A stretch of 64,000 bases of DNA from Zymomonas mobilis (GCF_006715975.1 NZ_VFOF01000001.1:754001-818000); one strand, 5' to 3'. Shown: positions 8,707 to 18,345, numbered from the stretch's first letter. The notes: generated by a model from the sequence alone, not told the origin. Numbers and translations: made by a program.

Positions 8707-9843
8707 GTGTCTGAGTTAGATTATTATAGTTTGTTAGAAGTCGAGCGCACAGCCGACGACAAAGTCATCAAAACATCCTATCGCCGATTGGCTATGCGTT
8801 ATCATCCGGATAGAAATCCGAATGATAAAGAAGCAGAAGAACGTTTTAAGGCTATTTCCGAAGCCTATGACTGCCTGAAAGATCCCCAGAAAAGAGCTGC
8901 TTACGACCGTTATGGCAAGGATGCCTTCCAAGGCGGTGGTGCTGGATTTGGCGGCGGTTTTGGTGGCGGTTCCCAAGACTTTAGCGGCTTTTCGGATATT
9001 TTCGAATCTGTTTTTGGCGAATTCATGGGCGGCGGCCGTGGTCAGGCGCGTTCTTCAGTTCAGCGCGGTGCCGATCTGCGTTATGATTTGAAAATTAATT
9101 TAGAAGAAGCGTTTAAAGGTAAAACCATCGATATTGATATCGATGTCGCTTCTGTCTGCGATGCTTGCCATGGTTCTGGCGCTAAAGCTGGTTCTGGCCG
9201 CAAGACTTGTGACACTTGTCATGGTTCTGGACGGATACGGGTTCAGCAAGGTTTTTTTGTTGTTGAGCAGAGCTGTCCGGTCTGCCAAGGCAAAGGTGAA
9301 GTCATCAGCGACCCATGCCCTGAATGTCATGGGGAAGGGCGCTGTGAAAAGCACAAAACCCTTTCTGTGAATATTCCGGCCGGTGTTGATGATGGCACGC
9401 GCATCCGTTTATCTGGAGAAGGCGAAGCCGGTTTACATGGTGGCCCTGCAGGCGATCTTTACATATTTATCCATGTAACGCCGCATCAGGTTTTCCAACG
9501 TGAAAATTATAACCTGTTTGCTCATGTTCCGATTTCATTCACTCAAGCGGCTTTGGGTGGTTCCATCCACGTGCCAAGCCTTGATGGTGAACAATATGAA
9601 ATCGCTATTCCTTCGGGTATTCAGTCAGGCAAGCAGTTAAAGCGGCGCGGTGCCGGTATGCCGGTATTAAATGGACGTGGACGCGGTGATCTGATTATTC
9701 AGATTGATGTTGAAACGCCGACCCGCTTGACGGCAAAACAGCGCGAATTACTGGAACAGTTCCGTGAAACGGAAACGGGTGAAGAATGCCCGAAATCTTC
9801 CGGTTTTTTTTCGAAGTTGAAAACAATTCTGACGGGTGAATGA
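8707..9843 (+). CDS. dnaJ: Co-chaperone DnaJ (Hsp40)
   Basis: 378 residues with a GTG start at 8707 behind GTGGGGG. Order of domains: J domain (residues 4-70) with the HPD motif in YHPDRNP; Gly/Phe-rich linker (about 75-105); four CxxCxGxG zinc motifs between about 150 and 215 ([32 protein letters not shown]); C-terminal substrate-binding domains. It stimulates DnaK ATP hydrolysis and delivers clients. It lies 123 bp after dnaK and shares its heat-shock promoter unless a promoter lies in the gap. Confidence 0.98.
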   Translation: MSELDYYSLLEVERTADDKVIKTSYRRLAMRYHPDRNPNDKEAEERFKAISEAYDCLKDPQKRAAYDRYGKDAFQGGGAGFGGGFGGGSQDFSGFSDIFESVFGEFMGGGRGQARSSVQRGADLRYDLKINLEEAFKGKTIDIDIDVASVCDACHGSGAKAGSGRKTCDTCHGSGRIRVQQGFFVVEQSCPVCQGKGEVISDPCPECHGEGRCEKHKTLSVNIPAGVDDGTRIRLSGEGEAGLHGGPAGDLYIFIHVTPHQVFQRENYNLFAHVPISFTQAALGGSIHVPSLDGEQYEIAIPSGIQSGKQLKRRGAGMPVLNGRGRGDLIIQIDVETPTRLTAKQRELLEQFRETETGEECPKSSGFFSKLKTILTGE

Positions 9844-9892
9844 TCTCATCCATTAGAAAGCCTTTTTTGAAAAGATAAGGCCATACAGAATA

Positions 9893-9922
9893 AAAAAGGC
9901 TGCCTTTTCAGGCAGCCTTTTT
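9893..9922. terminator. Bidirectional terminator between dnaJ and purB
   Basis: AAAAAGGCTGCCT (9893-9905) and AGGCAGCCTTTTT (9910-9922) form a perfect 13-bp stem with a 4-nt loop. A and T tracts on the two sides give U runs in both directions, serving the convergent dnaJ and purB genes. Confidence 0.92.
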
Positions 9923-9941
9923 GTTTGATATCCAGTCAGGA

Positions 9942-11240
9942 TTAATCTTTGTTAAAAACCCGCTGAAAAATCGTGTCTACATGTTTGAGGTGGTAGCCGA
10001 GATCGAATAAAGCATCGAGCTTTTCGTCGCTCAAAGATACTTCAGGATCGGCCTTAAGCAGCGCCAGCAAAGAAACCTTACCATCAGATTCCCACACCTT
10101 CATGGCATTCCGCTGGACCAAGCGATAAGCAGCTTCACGGCTAGTACCTGCCTGGGTCAGTGCCAACAAAACGCGCTGTGAATGGATAAGTCCACCCATG
10201 CGGTCGAGGTTGCGCTGCATCCGTTCCGGATAAACCAATAATTTATCCATAACATTGGTCAGACGTGCCAAGGCAAAATCCAATGTAACGGTGGCATCAG
10301 GGCCGATCATCCGTTCAACGGAAGAATGAGAAATATCGCGTTCATGCCATAAAGCAACATCTTCCAGAGCCGGCGTTACATAACCGCGAACCAAGCGGGA
10401 AAGACCCGTCAGGTTTTCAGTCAACACCGGATTCCGCTTATGCGGCATAGCCGATGAACCTTTTTGACCCGGAGCGAAATATTCTTCGGCTTCCAGAACT
10501 TCGGTGCGCTGTAAATGACGAACTTCGATAGCCACGCGTTCAACCGAAGACGCGATCACGCCTAAGGTTGCAAAGAACATTGCATGACGATCACGCGGGA
10601 TAACCTGCGTTGAAACAGGTTCAACAGTCAGACCCATTTTTTCGGCTACATGGGCTTCAACACGGGGATCGATATTGGCAAAAGTACCGACAGCGCCGGA
10701 GATGGCACAGGTAGCAATATCTTTGCGGGCTTCTTCCAACCGGCGGCGGTTCCGTTTGAATTCAGCATAGGCTTCGGCCATTTTTAGGCCAAAGGTTGTC
10801 GGTTCAGCATGGATACCATGACTACGACCAATGGTCGGGGTCATTTTATATTCAAAAGCGCGACGCTTCAGAACTTCCAGTAATTGGTCAATATCCTTCA
10901 AAAGGATAAGGGCAGCGCGGTTCAACTGCACTGAAAGACAAGTGTCAAGGACATCAGAAGACGTCATACCTTGATGCATGAAGCGAGCCGGATCACCAAC
11001 ATGTTCAGCGACATTCGTCAGAAAGGCAATAACGTCATGACGCACTTCGGCTTCAATCTCGTCGATACGTTCGACTTCAAAGGCACCTTTTTCCCAGATG
11101 GCTTTAGCGGCATCTTTCGGAACAACGCCTAATTCGGCTAAAGCATCGGTGGCATGGGCTTCAATTTCTAGCCAGATCCGGAAACGGCTTTCCGGTTCCC
11201 ATAATTTTACCATTTCTGGTCGGGAATAACGGGGGATCAT
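9942..11240 (-). CDS. purB: Adenylosuccinate lyase
   Basis: 432 residues. It splits SAICAR to AICAR plus fumarate and adenylosuccinate to AMP plus fumarate in purine synthesis. The fumarase/aspartase superfamily signature GSSAMPHKRNP lies at about residues 261-271; other conserved stretches are HQGMTSSDVLDT (about 89-100) and GRSHGIHAEPTTFG (about 139-152), which carries the catalytic His. Start MIPRYSRPEM is the standard beginning of this PurB subfamily. Monocistronic on the minus strand, ending at the shared terminator with dnaJ. Confidence 0.96.
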   Translation of the reverse strand: MIPRYSRPEMVKLWEPESRFRIWLEIEAHATDALAELGVVPKDAAKAIWEKGAFEVERIDEIEAEVRHDVIAFLTNVAEHVGDPARFMHQGMTSSDVLDTCLSVQLNRAALILLKDIDQLLEVLKRRAFEYKMTPTIGRSHGIHAEPTTFGLKMAEAYAEFKRNRRRLEEARKDIATCAISGAVGTFANIDPRVEAHVAEKMGLTVEPVSTQVIPRDRHAMFFATLGVIASSVERVAIEVRHLQRTEVLEAEEYFAPGQKGSSAMPHKRNPVLTENLTGLSRLVRGYVTPALEDVALWHERDISHSSVERMIGPDATVTLDFALARLTNVMDKLLVYPERMQRNLDRMGGLIHSQRVLLALTQAGTSREAAYRLVQRNAMKVWESDGKVSLLALLKADPEVSLSDEKLDALFDLGYHLKHVDTIFQRVFNKD

Positions 11241-11398
11241 AATACAAAGCTCCTCAAGAAATCATCCGGCATTTTCCGGCGGGGGGTTATGGCATTTGAC
11301 CTAACAAAGCCGGTAGGGGCTATCAATCTTTAAAAATATCAATCGACTATTTAGAAAAACGGTTTTTGGGTGATAAAGGCTTGTCGTTGTGCCTGTAG

Positions 11399-12082
11399 TT
11401 ATAGAAGGCCAAGCCCTCTTAGGCTGCAAGATCCGCTGCTGCTGATAATGACGTGGTCGTGAAGATATATTTTTAAAGGACGGGCGGCAGCAACAATTGA
11501 ACGCGTTAGCTGGATATCGGCTTCGCTGGGATGGGCATCGCCACTTGGATGGTTATGTACCAGAATAAGACCCACCGAGCAGAGCTCAATGGCACGTCAT
11601 ATCACTTCACGCACATAAACAGGCACTTGATCGACGGAACCCTCGCTAAGAACTTCGTCGCGGATAAGACGATTGTGATTGTCGAGATGAAGCAATCGAC
11701 ATCGTTCGGTTAGACGGAATGCCATATCGGCATGAAGATAATCTATAAGCGATTGCCAACCTGCAAGAATAGGGGCTTTTTTAACCTTGGTTTTAAGCAG
11801 TCTTAAGGCGGCAACTTGTGCGATTTTCAAGGCGGCAATAGCCGTTGGCCCTGCGCCCTTTACACGGGCAATCATACCCGGATCGGCTGTTAATAATGTT
11901 TCGATATCACCGAATTCGGCTAATAATGCGCGCGCCAGCGGTTTCGTATCTTTCCGCGGTATGGCAAGAGCTAAAAGATACTCTATCACTTCATGATCTA
12001 GCAAGGCATCAGAGCCGCTGTTAAGTAAGCGCTCCCTTAATCGGCTACGATGACCTTGAGAGCCAATGTCTTTTGTGTCCAT
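11399..12082 (-). pseudogene. radC: radC, interrupted by an in-frame TGA
   Basis: From ATG at 12082-12080 the frame encodes a normal RadC N-terminus (GHRSRLRERLL, a helix-hairpin-helix near GAGPTAIAALKIAQ) up to VYVREVI, then TGA at 11597-11599 (codon 162). The same frame continues without another stop to TAA at 11399-11401 and encodes the JAMM metalloprotease motif HNHPSGDAHPSEAD and the usual ending SLRGLGLL. Full length would be about 227 codons, the family norm. TGA replaces a position that is normally Lys/Arg (REVxxRA), consistent with a CGA-to-TGA transition. The predicted product lacks the whole metal site. A sequencing error is the main alternative. Confidence 0.85.
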
Positions 12083-12235
12083 TCTCAACGGATATAAAGG
12101 ATTGAAGCGGGATGTAATACTGTTTAACTCTAAAATAAATAAAAATGGCGCCTTTTTTCTAAAGCGTTCTTTAATATCATCGGAATCGTAACATCTTAAA
12201 ACTATATATCGATTTCTTAATAAAGAAAAACAGGG

Positions 12236-15200
12236 ATGACGAATAAAACGCGCAACCAGTATTGGTTCAAAAAAAGGCATTTCTGGCTGTTCGCCATCAT
12301 CCTTTTTATAGCTATTCTTCTTATTTTATGGTCCCAGCGTATGATATTTGGGCGCTGGTTGATCGGTCGTGAAGTAAACCAGCTCCATATGAAGGCGCAT
12401 TATCGGCTAACGCGTCTAGATCCTACGATTCAGCAGCTTGATAATTTAGTGATTGGTGATCCGGATTATCCTGATTTGACTGCAGATCGCGTGGTGATCC
12501 ATTTAAAACCGCTATGGCATGGGCTGGCTATCTCATCGATTCATTTTGATAAATTACGGCTTTATGGGCGTCTTGATCAGAAGGGTTTTGATTTCGGTAA
12601 CCTCGATGCTCTGAAAAGTTATATGACTACATCGGGCAATTCTTCTGGACTGCCTATTTTGGATGTCGATCTGAAAGATGCCAGAATGAGATTGCGAACC
12701 GCCTATGGAACGATTGGTATGGCGGTTGATGGTAGCGGTAATCTGGCGAATGGATTTCAAGGTAATCTTGCTGTTTCGATGCCTCATTTCTCATCAGAGG
12801 CTTGTCAGATAGAGAAAGGGCATCTCTTTCTAAAAACATCGGTTTCTTCTGGTAAGCCTTATTTGCATGGCCCTGTGACTGCTGAAACAATGCGTTGTAA
12901 GGCTGCGGACCTTTTCCTTAGAAAAATGGACGGTGTGATTGACGGCCATTTGAATAAGGCTTTGGATAACTGGGAAGGGGGCGCTTCAATATCAGCACCC
13001 GAAATCGCATCATCTGGCCAATCTCCGTGGCAATTATCTGCCGTGAGCGGTAGAGTTGCCGCAAAAGGCGATTTTCAGCAGGCAAAAGGCCAGATGGATA
13101 TTTCAGGTCTAGAGCAGATGGCTTTGGTTTCTGGTGGAAAGTGGCACCTTGCCAGTAATTTTAATCTGCCTTTTGCTTATTTTTCCGATGCCAGAAAAGG
13201 CGACAGCCTATTGGTGGATTCTCATCTTTCCTTGGAAAATGCACATGTGAAAGCCGATTTTTCTAGCTTATCTGTTCCTGACGGCACGCCTTTATTCTCT
13301 TTAGTGCAACGGCTGCGGCAAAATTTAACTAAGCTGGCTGGAGATGTTTCTGCGGATACAGAAATATCTCTTGATAACCATCAAGGGAATTTGACTGCGA
13401 CACTCAAAAAAGCGGTTGTTAGAGGCGCTACTGACCAAAAAATACAGTTTTCGGGGGCTGCTGATTGGCAAGAGAAACGCCAAATTCCTTGGCATTTTGG
13501 GGGCGATCTCTCTTTTAAAGGAGAAGGGCTTCCTACCGCTTTAGTTCATCTGAATCAGTTAGGCACTTATGGTGTGAAGGGAGAGGCCAAATTTGAGCCT
13601 TACCGCGACAATCTGGCTTCGATTACTTTGACGCCGGTTAGCTTTTTATATGAAAAACAGCATTTTGAGTTGAAAACGCAAGCCAACATTTCAGGGCCGA
13701 TTGGCAATAATGGGCATGTGGATTCATTACTTTTGCCTATTGATGTTGAAGGCCAAGATAAGCGGATTGCTATTAACCGTAACTGTTTCAATCTGCGTGC
13801 TGAGAAATTGGTGATGTCAGGCATTACCAGTCAAAAAATAGTTTTACCGCTTTGTCCTGTAGAACAGTCATTTTTGCGGGTGGATAATGGTCGCCTGATA
13901 GAAGGCGGTGCGCGATTGGATAATCCTACAATTTCTGGGGTTATTAATAATCAGCCATTTACCCTTCGTGTAAAAACCTCTTCGCTGTTTCTTGGACGGC
14001 AATATGCCGAGTTAAGCGGTCTGCAATTTAATCAGAAAGGGGATGAAGGCGACGCTGATACGCATCTTTCTGTTGATCACCTGACAGCCAATCTTAATGG
14101 AATGGACGGTGAGGGTGATCTGACTGGTGTGTCAGGGCGTTTAGGAATGGTGCCTTTCCTTTTCAGTAATGGTGCAGCGCATTGGGAATGGCAAAATAAA
14201 GGTGGTGAGCGAAAATCTGAGAATACCGATATCGTGTTGCATGGTGCTGTGGATATTGCCGATGCGGATCAAGCTTCACCTCGATTTTTACCGATGCGTT
14301 CTCAAGATCTATTGATGCAAATCAATACCGAGCGACTTCATATTACGGCTGGTTTGGATAGGCCTATTGATATCCGTTCGGTCCATCTTTTGGATACGAG
14401 AATAGAGCATCATTTTTCGGATAGTCGCGGACATGTTTTATTTCATGTGAATAAAGTTGTTTTTGATAAAACGCTGCAACCTGAACAGATTACGCCGTTA
14501 AGCTTAGGTATTTTCGCTGATGTAAAAGGTTCTTTGTCAGGTCAGGGGCGAATCGATTGGCAGAACAAGAAAATTGTCAGCACAGGGGATTTCGTTACCA
14601 ATGGTCTTGATTTTGCGGCTGCCTTTGGGACGGTTTCTGGGTTTAAAGGTAAGGTAGCTTTCTCTGATTTGTTAAATTTGAAAACGCCAGCCAATCAATT
14701 GGCGACTGTTGATGAAATCAACGCAGGCTTGGCGATCAAGGGGGGGCAGATTCATTATCAGCTCTTACCCAACAGGGTCATTGTCATTGAAAAAGGCAAT
14801 TGGCCTTTCTTTGACGGCCATTTGACCCTTGATGGTGCGGTGCTGGATTTTGGGCATACGGGAATGCACAAGGTTGTTTTCCATGTTTCAGACATGGATA
14901 GCGCCCCGTTGGTTGATAATCTCCAATTAAAAAATCTGTTCGTGAGTGGTCGTTTCGACGGCGTACTTCCTATCGAATTCAGCGCTAATAGCGGCAAGAT
15001 TGAAGGTGGCCATTTGGCGAGCCGAGTACCGGGGGGTGTCGTTAGTTATGTGGGCCCTGTTTCGAATGCCCATCAGGGCATGCTGGGTAAGCTGACCTTC
15101 GATGTCTTAAAAGGGGTTCGCTATGGGCATCTGGACGTTGGTTTGAATGGTAGCCTTGATGGGGACTTTATCAGTTCTATCCAGTTCGGCGGCGTTCGCG

Positions 15201-15376
15201 AGGTTGAGACCAAAGCGCCCCGTTCATATTTGGCGCGCGAAATGGAAAAGTTGCCTTTCCATTTCAATGTTCAGGTTAAGGCACCTTTCCGTGGATTACT
15301 GAACGCGATGCGTTCTTATAATAACCCGCGTTCAGTTCTTAATCAGTCCGAGTTGTCTAATGAAGGAGCCTTTTGA
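12236..15376 (+). CDS. ydbH: YdbH-type AsmA/TamB-like intermembrane phospholipid transport protein
   Basis: 1046 residues with one N-terminal membrane anchor (FWLFAIILFIAILLILW, about residues 18-34) and a long periplasmic beta-rich region of the AsmA-like family. Composition and C-terminal pattern (GGVVSYVGP near the end, then LDVGLNGSLDGD) fit YdbH, which with TamB and YhdP moves phospholipids from the inner to the outer membrane in E. coli. The two following genes are ynbE and ydbL homologues, which confirms the call by context. Divergent from the radC pseudogene, with about 150 bp between. Confidence 0.82.
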   Translation: MTNKTRNQYWFKKRHFWLFAIILFIAILLILWSQRMIFGRWLIGREVNQLHMKAHYRLTRLDPTIQQLDNLVIGDPDYPDLTADRVVIHLKPLWHGLAISSIHFDKLRLYGRLDQKGFDFGNLDALKSYMTTSGNSSGLPILDVDLKDARMRLRTAYGTIGMAVDGSGNLANGFQGNLAVSMPHFSSEACQIEKGHLFLKTSVSSGKPYLHGPVTAETMRCKAADLFLRKMDGVIDGHLNKALDNWEGGASISAPEIASSGQSPWQLSAVSGRVAAKGDFQQAKGQMDISGLEQMALVSGGKWHLASNFNLPFAYFSDARKGDSLLVDSHLSLENAHVKADFSSLSVPDGTPLFSLVQRLRQNLTKLAGDVSADTEISLDNHQGNLTATLKKAVVRGATDQKIQFSGAADWQEKRQIPWHFGGDLSFKGEGLPTALVHLNQLGTYGVKGEAKFEPYRDNLASITLTPVSFLYEKQHFELKTQANISGPIGNNGHVDSLLLPIDVEGQDKRIAINRNCFNLRAEKLVMSGITSQKIVLPLCPVEQSFLRVDNGRLIEGGARLDNPTISGVINNQPFTLRVKTSSLFLGRQYAELSGLQFNQKGDEGDADTHLSVDHLTANLNGMDGEGDLTGVSGRLGMVPFLFSNGAAHWEWQNKGGERKSENTDIVLHGAVDIADADQASPRFLPMRSQDLLMQINTERLHITAGLDRPIDIRSVHLLDTRIEHHFSDSRGHVLFHVNKVVFDKTLQPEQITPLSLGIFADVKGSLSGQGRIDWQNKKIVSTGDFVTNGLDFAAAFGTVSGFKGKVAFSDLLNLKTPANQLATVDEINAGLAIKGGQIHYQLLPNRVIVIEKGNWPFFDGHLTLDGAVLDFGHTGMHKVVFHVSDMDSAPLVDNLQLKNLFVSGRFDGVLPIEFSANSGKIEGGHLASRVPGGVVSYVGPVSNAHQGMLGKLTFDVLKGVRYGHLDVGLNGSLDGDFISSIQFGGVREVETKAPRSYLAREMEKLPFHFNVQVKAPFRGLLNAMRSYNNPRSVLNQSELSNEGAF

Positions 15377-15427
15377 CCTTAAAAAGGAAAAAACGATCAT
15401 ATATCAACAATTATATTAGGATGAAAT

Positions 15428-15628
15428 ATGAGGCAGAAGACCGGAGTAATAGAGAAAGGCTTTCTTTTCGTCAGCTTGTTGATGGTGGGGGGCTGTATCT
15501 CGGTGAAGGCACCTGATAAACCCATTGAGATTAACCTTAATGTTAATGTCCGGCAGGAGGTTGTCGTTCATCTTCAAAAGGATGCTGGCGACTTTATTCA
15601 AAATAATCCGGAGTTATTCCCGCAATGA
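15428..15628 (+). CDS. ynbE: YnbE family outer-membrane lipoprotein
   Basis: 66 residues with a lipoprotein signal: hydrophobic stretch GFLFVSLLMVGGC with a lipobox ending in Cys23. The mature part (PDKPIEINLNVNVRQEVVVHL) is the recognisable YnbE core. In E. coli YnbE sits in the outer membrane and pairs with the C-terminus of YdbH to complete a lipid bridge between the membranes. It begins 51 bp after ydbH, and its stop overlaps the start of ydbL. Confidence 0.88.
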   Translation: MRQKTGVIEKGFLFVSLLMVGGCISVKAPDKPIEINLNVNVRQEVVVHLQKDAGDFIQNNPELFPQ

Positions 15629-16023
15629 TCGATATCAAAATGAAATGGCCGAAAGGCATTATCAAGGCAGCTCTGTTTATAGGCTTGTCTTTGGCTGTCC
15701 CTTCTTTTGCTCAAGGCGGTGATGATATTTTACAATCAGCCATAGCCAATGGCGTGATCGGTGAAAAAATTGATGGCTATATGGGCTTTGCCCAAACGCC
15801 CCCTCCTGCTGTTAAGACTGCGGTTGATGCTTTGAACATCAAAAGACGAGCCGCCTATACCTCAGAAGCCGCAAAACGTGGGGTTACTGTTGAGGAATGG
15901 GCTGTTGCGGTTGGCTGTAAAACTTTGGCAAGCCGTGTTCAGAACGGGCAGTTCTATGCTTTGTCAGATGGCAAATGGCAGAAAAAAAATGGCTTGATCG
16001 CTTTACCTTCTACCTGTGGATAA
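15625..16023 (+). CDS. ydbL: YdbL family periplasmic protein (DUF1318)
   Basis: 132 residues. A signal peptide (IIKAALFIGLSLAVPSFAQG) is followed by the YdbL domain with the conserved GxIGEKxDGYMGF and ENVxxRRAAYTxxA-like segments (here DALNIKRRAAYTSEAAKRG). YdbL is described in E. coli as a periplasmic helper that controls YdbH-YnbE assembly. Start ATG at 15625 overlaps the ynbE stop (ATGA), so translation is coupled. Confidence 0.88.
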   Translation: MIDIKMKWPKGIIKAALFIGLSLAVPSFAQGGDDILQSAIANGVIGEKIDGYMGFAQTPPPAVKTAVDALNIKRRAAYTSEAAKRGVTVEEWAVAVGCKTLASRVQNGQFYALSDGKWQKKNGLIALPSTCG

Positions 16024-16266
16024 AAAGGGGCGGCTATTAGGTGACTTTCTACCTGTAAATAGGCCATAATTTACAAAGTTAGTCGCTTTTTTTATAAAAG
16101 AGACGATAGAGATATAAAAAAACTTCGGTTTTTCATTCTCTGTGCTTTGAGTTGACTTGCAACGGCCGTCTTCTTAAAAAAGACCTACTTGACGAGATAG
16201 TTACTCGTCATGCTGAATAGCATTTATCCTTGAAATTCAAGGGGTTGAAATTCAAAGGATAGCGAG

Positions 16267-16590
16267 TTGGCGATGGTGAGTAACGATTCTAATAAAGGGC
16301 TGGGACCACAAGATCCGAGGATGGCAGAATTAGAGGCCATGCTTGCGACGAGCAGAAGAGATTCTGAAAGTCGTCAGGCAAAAGCCAATAAACCTGCAGC
16401 CAAAGGTTTTGCTCAAGGAAACAGAGTGTTGACTGAGATGATTGCGGGCCCGGCTGGTGGCGGACTTATCGGGTGGTTGTTCGATCGCCTGATTGGAACT
16501 AAACCAATATTTCTGATCATATTTCTTCTATTAGGGGTCTGTATTGCGTTTAGAAATGTGGTACGGATTTCTCGTGAACATCCGGAGTGA
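16267..16590 (+). CDS. atpI: ATP synthase assembly protein AtpI
   Basis: 107 residues: a charged N-terminal half and two membrane helices (AGGGLIGWLFDRLIG and PIFLIIFLLLGVCIAFRNV, about 60-100). The position as first gene before atpB and the glycine-rich first helix are typical of AtpI, which helps assemble the c-ring. TTG at 16267 sits 7 nt after AAGGA and is taken as start; ATG at 16273 is possible. The 243 bp upstream should contain the F0 operon promoter; only an imperfect hairpin (about 16033-16068) is visible there. Confidence 0.85.
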   Translation: MAMVSNDSNKGLGPQDPRMAELEAMLATSRRDSESRQAKANKPAAKGFAQGNRVLTEMIAGPAGGGLIGWLFDRLIGTKPIFLIIFLLLGVCIAFRNVVRISREHPE

Positions 16591-16634
16591 ATCCTGTATG
16601 TTCTTTAATGGATAGATAGCTAGGGGCTCGTAAT

Positions 16635-17435
16635 ATGGCTGCTACTAATAATGTAGACCCCATGCATCAGTTTACCGTGGAGCCTTTGCATGGGCTTCAT
16701 ATCGGAAAATATGATATTTCCTTCACCAACTCCGCTCTCTGGATGGTGATTGCAATGGCCGCTCTTGCTATTTTTATGGCAGGTGGTCGGAGGAAGGCGT
16801 TGATTCCCGGTCGCTGGCAGATGGCCGTGGAAGTCATGACTCGCTTTGTTAACGATATGGTCAGCACAAACATCGGTCCAAAAGGCCGTCCGTTTACCCC
16901 GCTGATCTTTACCCTTTTTATGTTCATCCTTTTCGCCAATATGCTTGGATTGGTTCCTTTATTCGGTCTTTTGCCGGGTGCAGAGCCTTTCACGTCAACC
17001 AGTCATGTTACCGTTACGGCAACGCTGGCGGCGATAGCTTTTGGTACCGTGCTTGTTGTGGGTTTCACGCGTCATGGACTCGGCTTTTTCAAGCTGTTTG
17101 TGCCGCATGGTACCCCCATGGCACTTATTTGGCTGATCCCCGGGATTGAAGCCTTTTCTTTCGTTTTACGTCCTTTCAGTCTTGCGCTTCGTCTTTTCGT
17201 TGCCATGACTGCAGGGCACGTTCTTTTGGAAGTTCTGGCTAACTTTATTGTCAACCCGCCGGTTCAATCTGCCTCGCCTGCTTTCCTTGCAGGTTATTAT
17301 ACCCTAGTGGGTATCCCGACCTTTCTATTAATGATTGGTATTTCTGCGCTTGAATTTTTGGTTTGCGCCATTCAAGCATATGTTTTCGCCTTGCTTACGT
17401 CGCTCTATTTGAACGACGCGATCAATCTTCACTGA
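16635..17435 (+). CDS. atpB: ATP synthase F0 subunit a
   Basis: 266 residues with five to six membrane helices. The essential proton-channel arginine is in RPFSLALRLF at about residues 180-189, and the last helices contain GISALEFLVCAIQAYVF. It forms the proton half-channels next to the c-ring. Start MAATNNVDPMHQF is usual for alphaproteobacteria. Second gene of the atpI-B-E-F'-F operon. Confidence 0.97.
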   Translation: MAATNNVDPMHQFTVEPLHGLHIGKYDISFTNSALWMVIAMAALAIFMAGGRRKALIPGRWQMAVEVMTRFVNDMVSTNIGPKGRPFTPLIFTLFMFILFANMLGLVPLFGLLPGAEPFTSTSHVTVTATLAAIAFGTVLVVGFTRHGLGFFKLFVPHGTPMALIWLIPGIEAFSFVLRPFSLALRLFVAMTAGHVLLEVLANFIVNPPVQSASPAFLAGYYTLVGIPTFLLMIGISALEFLVCAIQAYVFALLTSLYLNDAINLH

Positions 17436-17470
17436 TTTCCCAGTATATGGAATGGTAAAGGAGTATTGTC

Positions 17471-17710
17471 ATGGACGTTGAAGCTGCAAGAGTGCTCGGT
17501 AAGTTAGTTGGTGGTGGTGTTGCTGCTGTTGGTGCCGGTGTTGCTTCCGTTGGCGTTGGTAGCGTTTTCGCTGGCTTTCTTGAAAGTGCACTGCGTAATC
17601 CGGCTGCTGCCGATGGCCAGCAGGGTCGTTTGTTCATCGGTTTTGCCGCTGCTGAACTTTTGGGTCTTCTGTCATTCGTTATCTCGATTCTGCTGATCTT
17701 CGTTGCCTGA
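17471..17710 (+). CDS. atpE: ATP synthase F0 subunit c
   Basis: 79 residues forming a two-helix hairpin. Helix 1 is rich in Gly/Ala (GGGVAAVGAGVASVGVGS); the polar loop ALRNPAAADGQQG is standard, and helix 2 carries the proton-binding carboxylate in GFAAAELLGLL (Glu about residue 61). It makes the rotating ring. A good AAAGGAG site precedes the ATG and a strong hairpin follows, in keeping with the high copy number needed. Confidence 0.97.
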   Translation: MDVEAARVLGKLVGGGVAAVGAGVASVGVGSVFAGFLESALRNPAAADGQQGRLFIGFAAAELLGLLSFVISILLIFVA

Positions 17711-17726
17711 TTTTCAGGTTTTCGCA

Positions 17727-17772
17727 GTATTTTTCGCACCGGCTGTTTTTTCAGCCGGTGTTCGAAAAATGC
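17727..17772 (+). promoter_or_regulatory. Intercistronic hairpin after atpE
   Basis: CACCGGCTG (17737-17745) pairs with CAGCCGGTG (17752-17760) around a six-T loop. The stem extends outward, after a TT bulge, with TATTTTTCG against CGAAAAATG. No T run follows. It lies between atpE and atpF', where a 3' stabiliser or processing site for atpE mRNA would raise subunit c relative to the rest (inference). Confidence 0.65.
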
Positions 17773-17831
17773 AGTAAGTTCAGTTAAGGAACAGCGTTAA
17801 AACTGTTCTTAGATAAAGTCTGGATGCGATC

Positions 17832-18332
17832 ATGCCTCAGATAGCCCAGCTTGCCTCTACTTACGCTTCCCAGATTTTCTGGATGCTTGTCGTATTTGGT
17901 ATTATCTATTTCGGTATTGCCAAAACCATGCTCTTGAAAGTTGAATCCACGATGGATTCCCGTGATAGCAAAATCTCTGATGATCTTGCTGCTGCGGAAG
18001 CTGCCCATAAAGCAGCAAAAGAAGCGGATGAGGCATGCCAGTCGCGTCTCGCCAAGGTTCGTTCCGAAGCACAGGCCCGCTTGCAGGCCGCTAAAGAACA
18101 ATCCTCTAAAGATGCGTCCCAACAAAATGCTGCGGCCAATGCCGATTATGATCATCGGATCGATTCCGCTAGAATGCGGATCGCCGAAGAGAAATCTAAG
18201 GTAATGGCCGATCTTGAGAATATCGCGACCGATATCGCTCACGATATTGTCAAGCAGATCACTGGCCGCTCTGTTCCCAAAGAACAGGTTACCAAAGCTG
18301 TAGCACAAGTTATTTCTGCTGATATGGTCTGA
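17832..18332 (+). CDS. atpF': ATP synthase F0 subunit b'
   Basis: 166 residues: an N-terminal membrane helix (FWMLVVFGIIYFGIAKTML, about 16-35) and a long charged, alanine-rich coiled coil reaching the C-terminus. It is the first of two b-type stator genes; the pair b' and b is characteristic of alphaproteobacteria. It forms the peripheral stalk holding F1. It lacks the N-terminal Pro/Ala extension seen in its partner. Confidence 0.9.
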   Translation: MPQIAQLASTYASQIFWMLVVFGIIYFGIAKTMLLKVESTMDSRDSKISDDLAAAEAAHKAAKEADEACQSRLAKVRSEAQARLQAAKEQSSKDASQQNAAANADYDHRIDSARMRIAEEKSKVMADLENIATDIAHDIVKQITGRSVPKEQVTKAVAQVISADMV

Positions 18333-18345
18333 GGGAGATTACCTA

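Noticed and set aside
11597-11599. Selenocysteine at the radC TGA
   Set aside because: RadC is not a selenoprotein family, the position is normally Lys or Arg, and no hairpin of bSECIS type is evident just downstream. A nonsense mutation is simpler.
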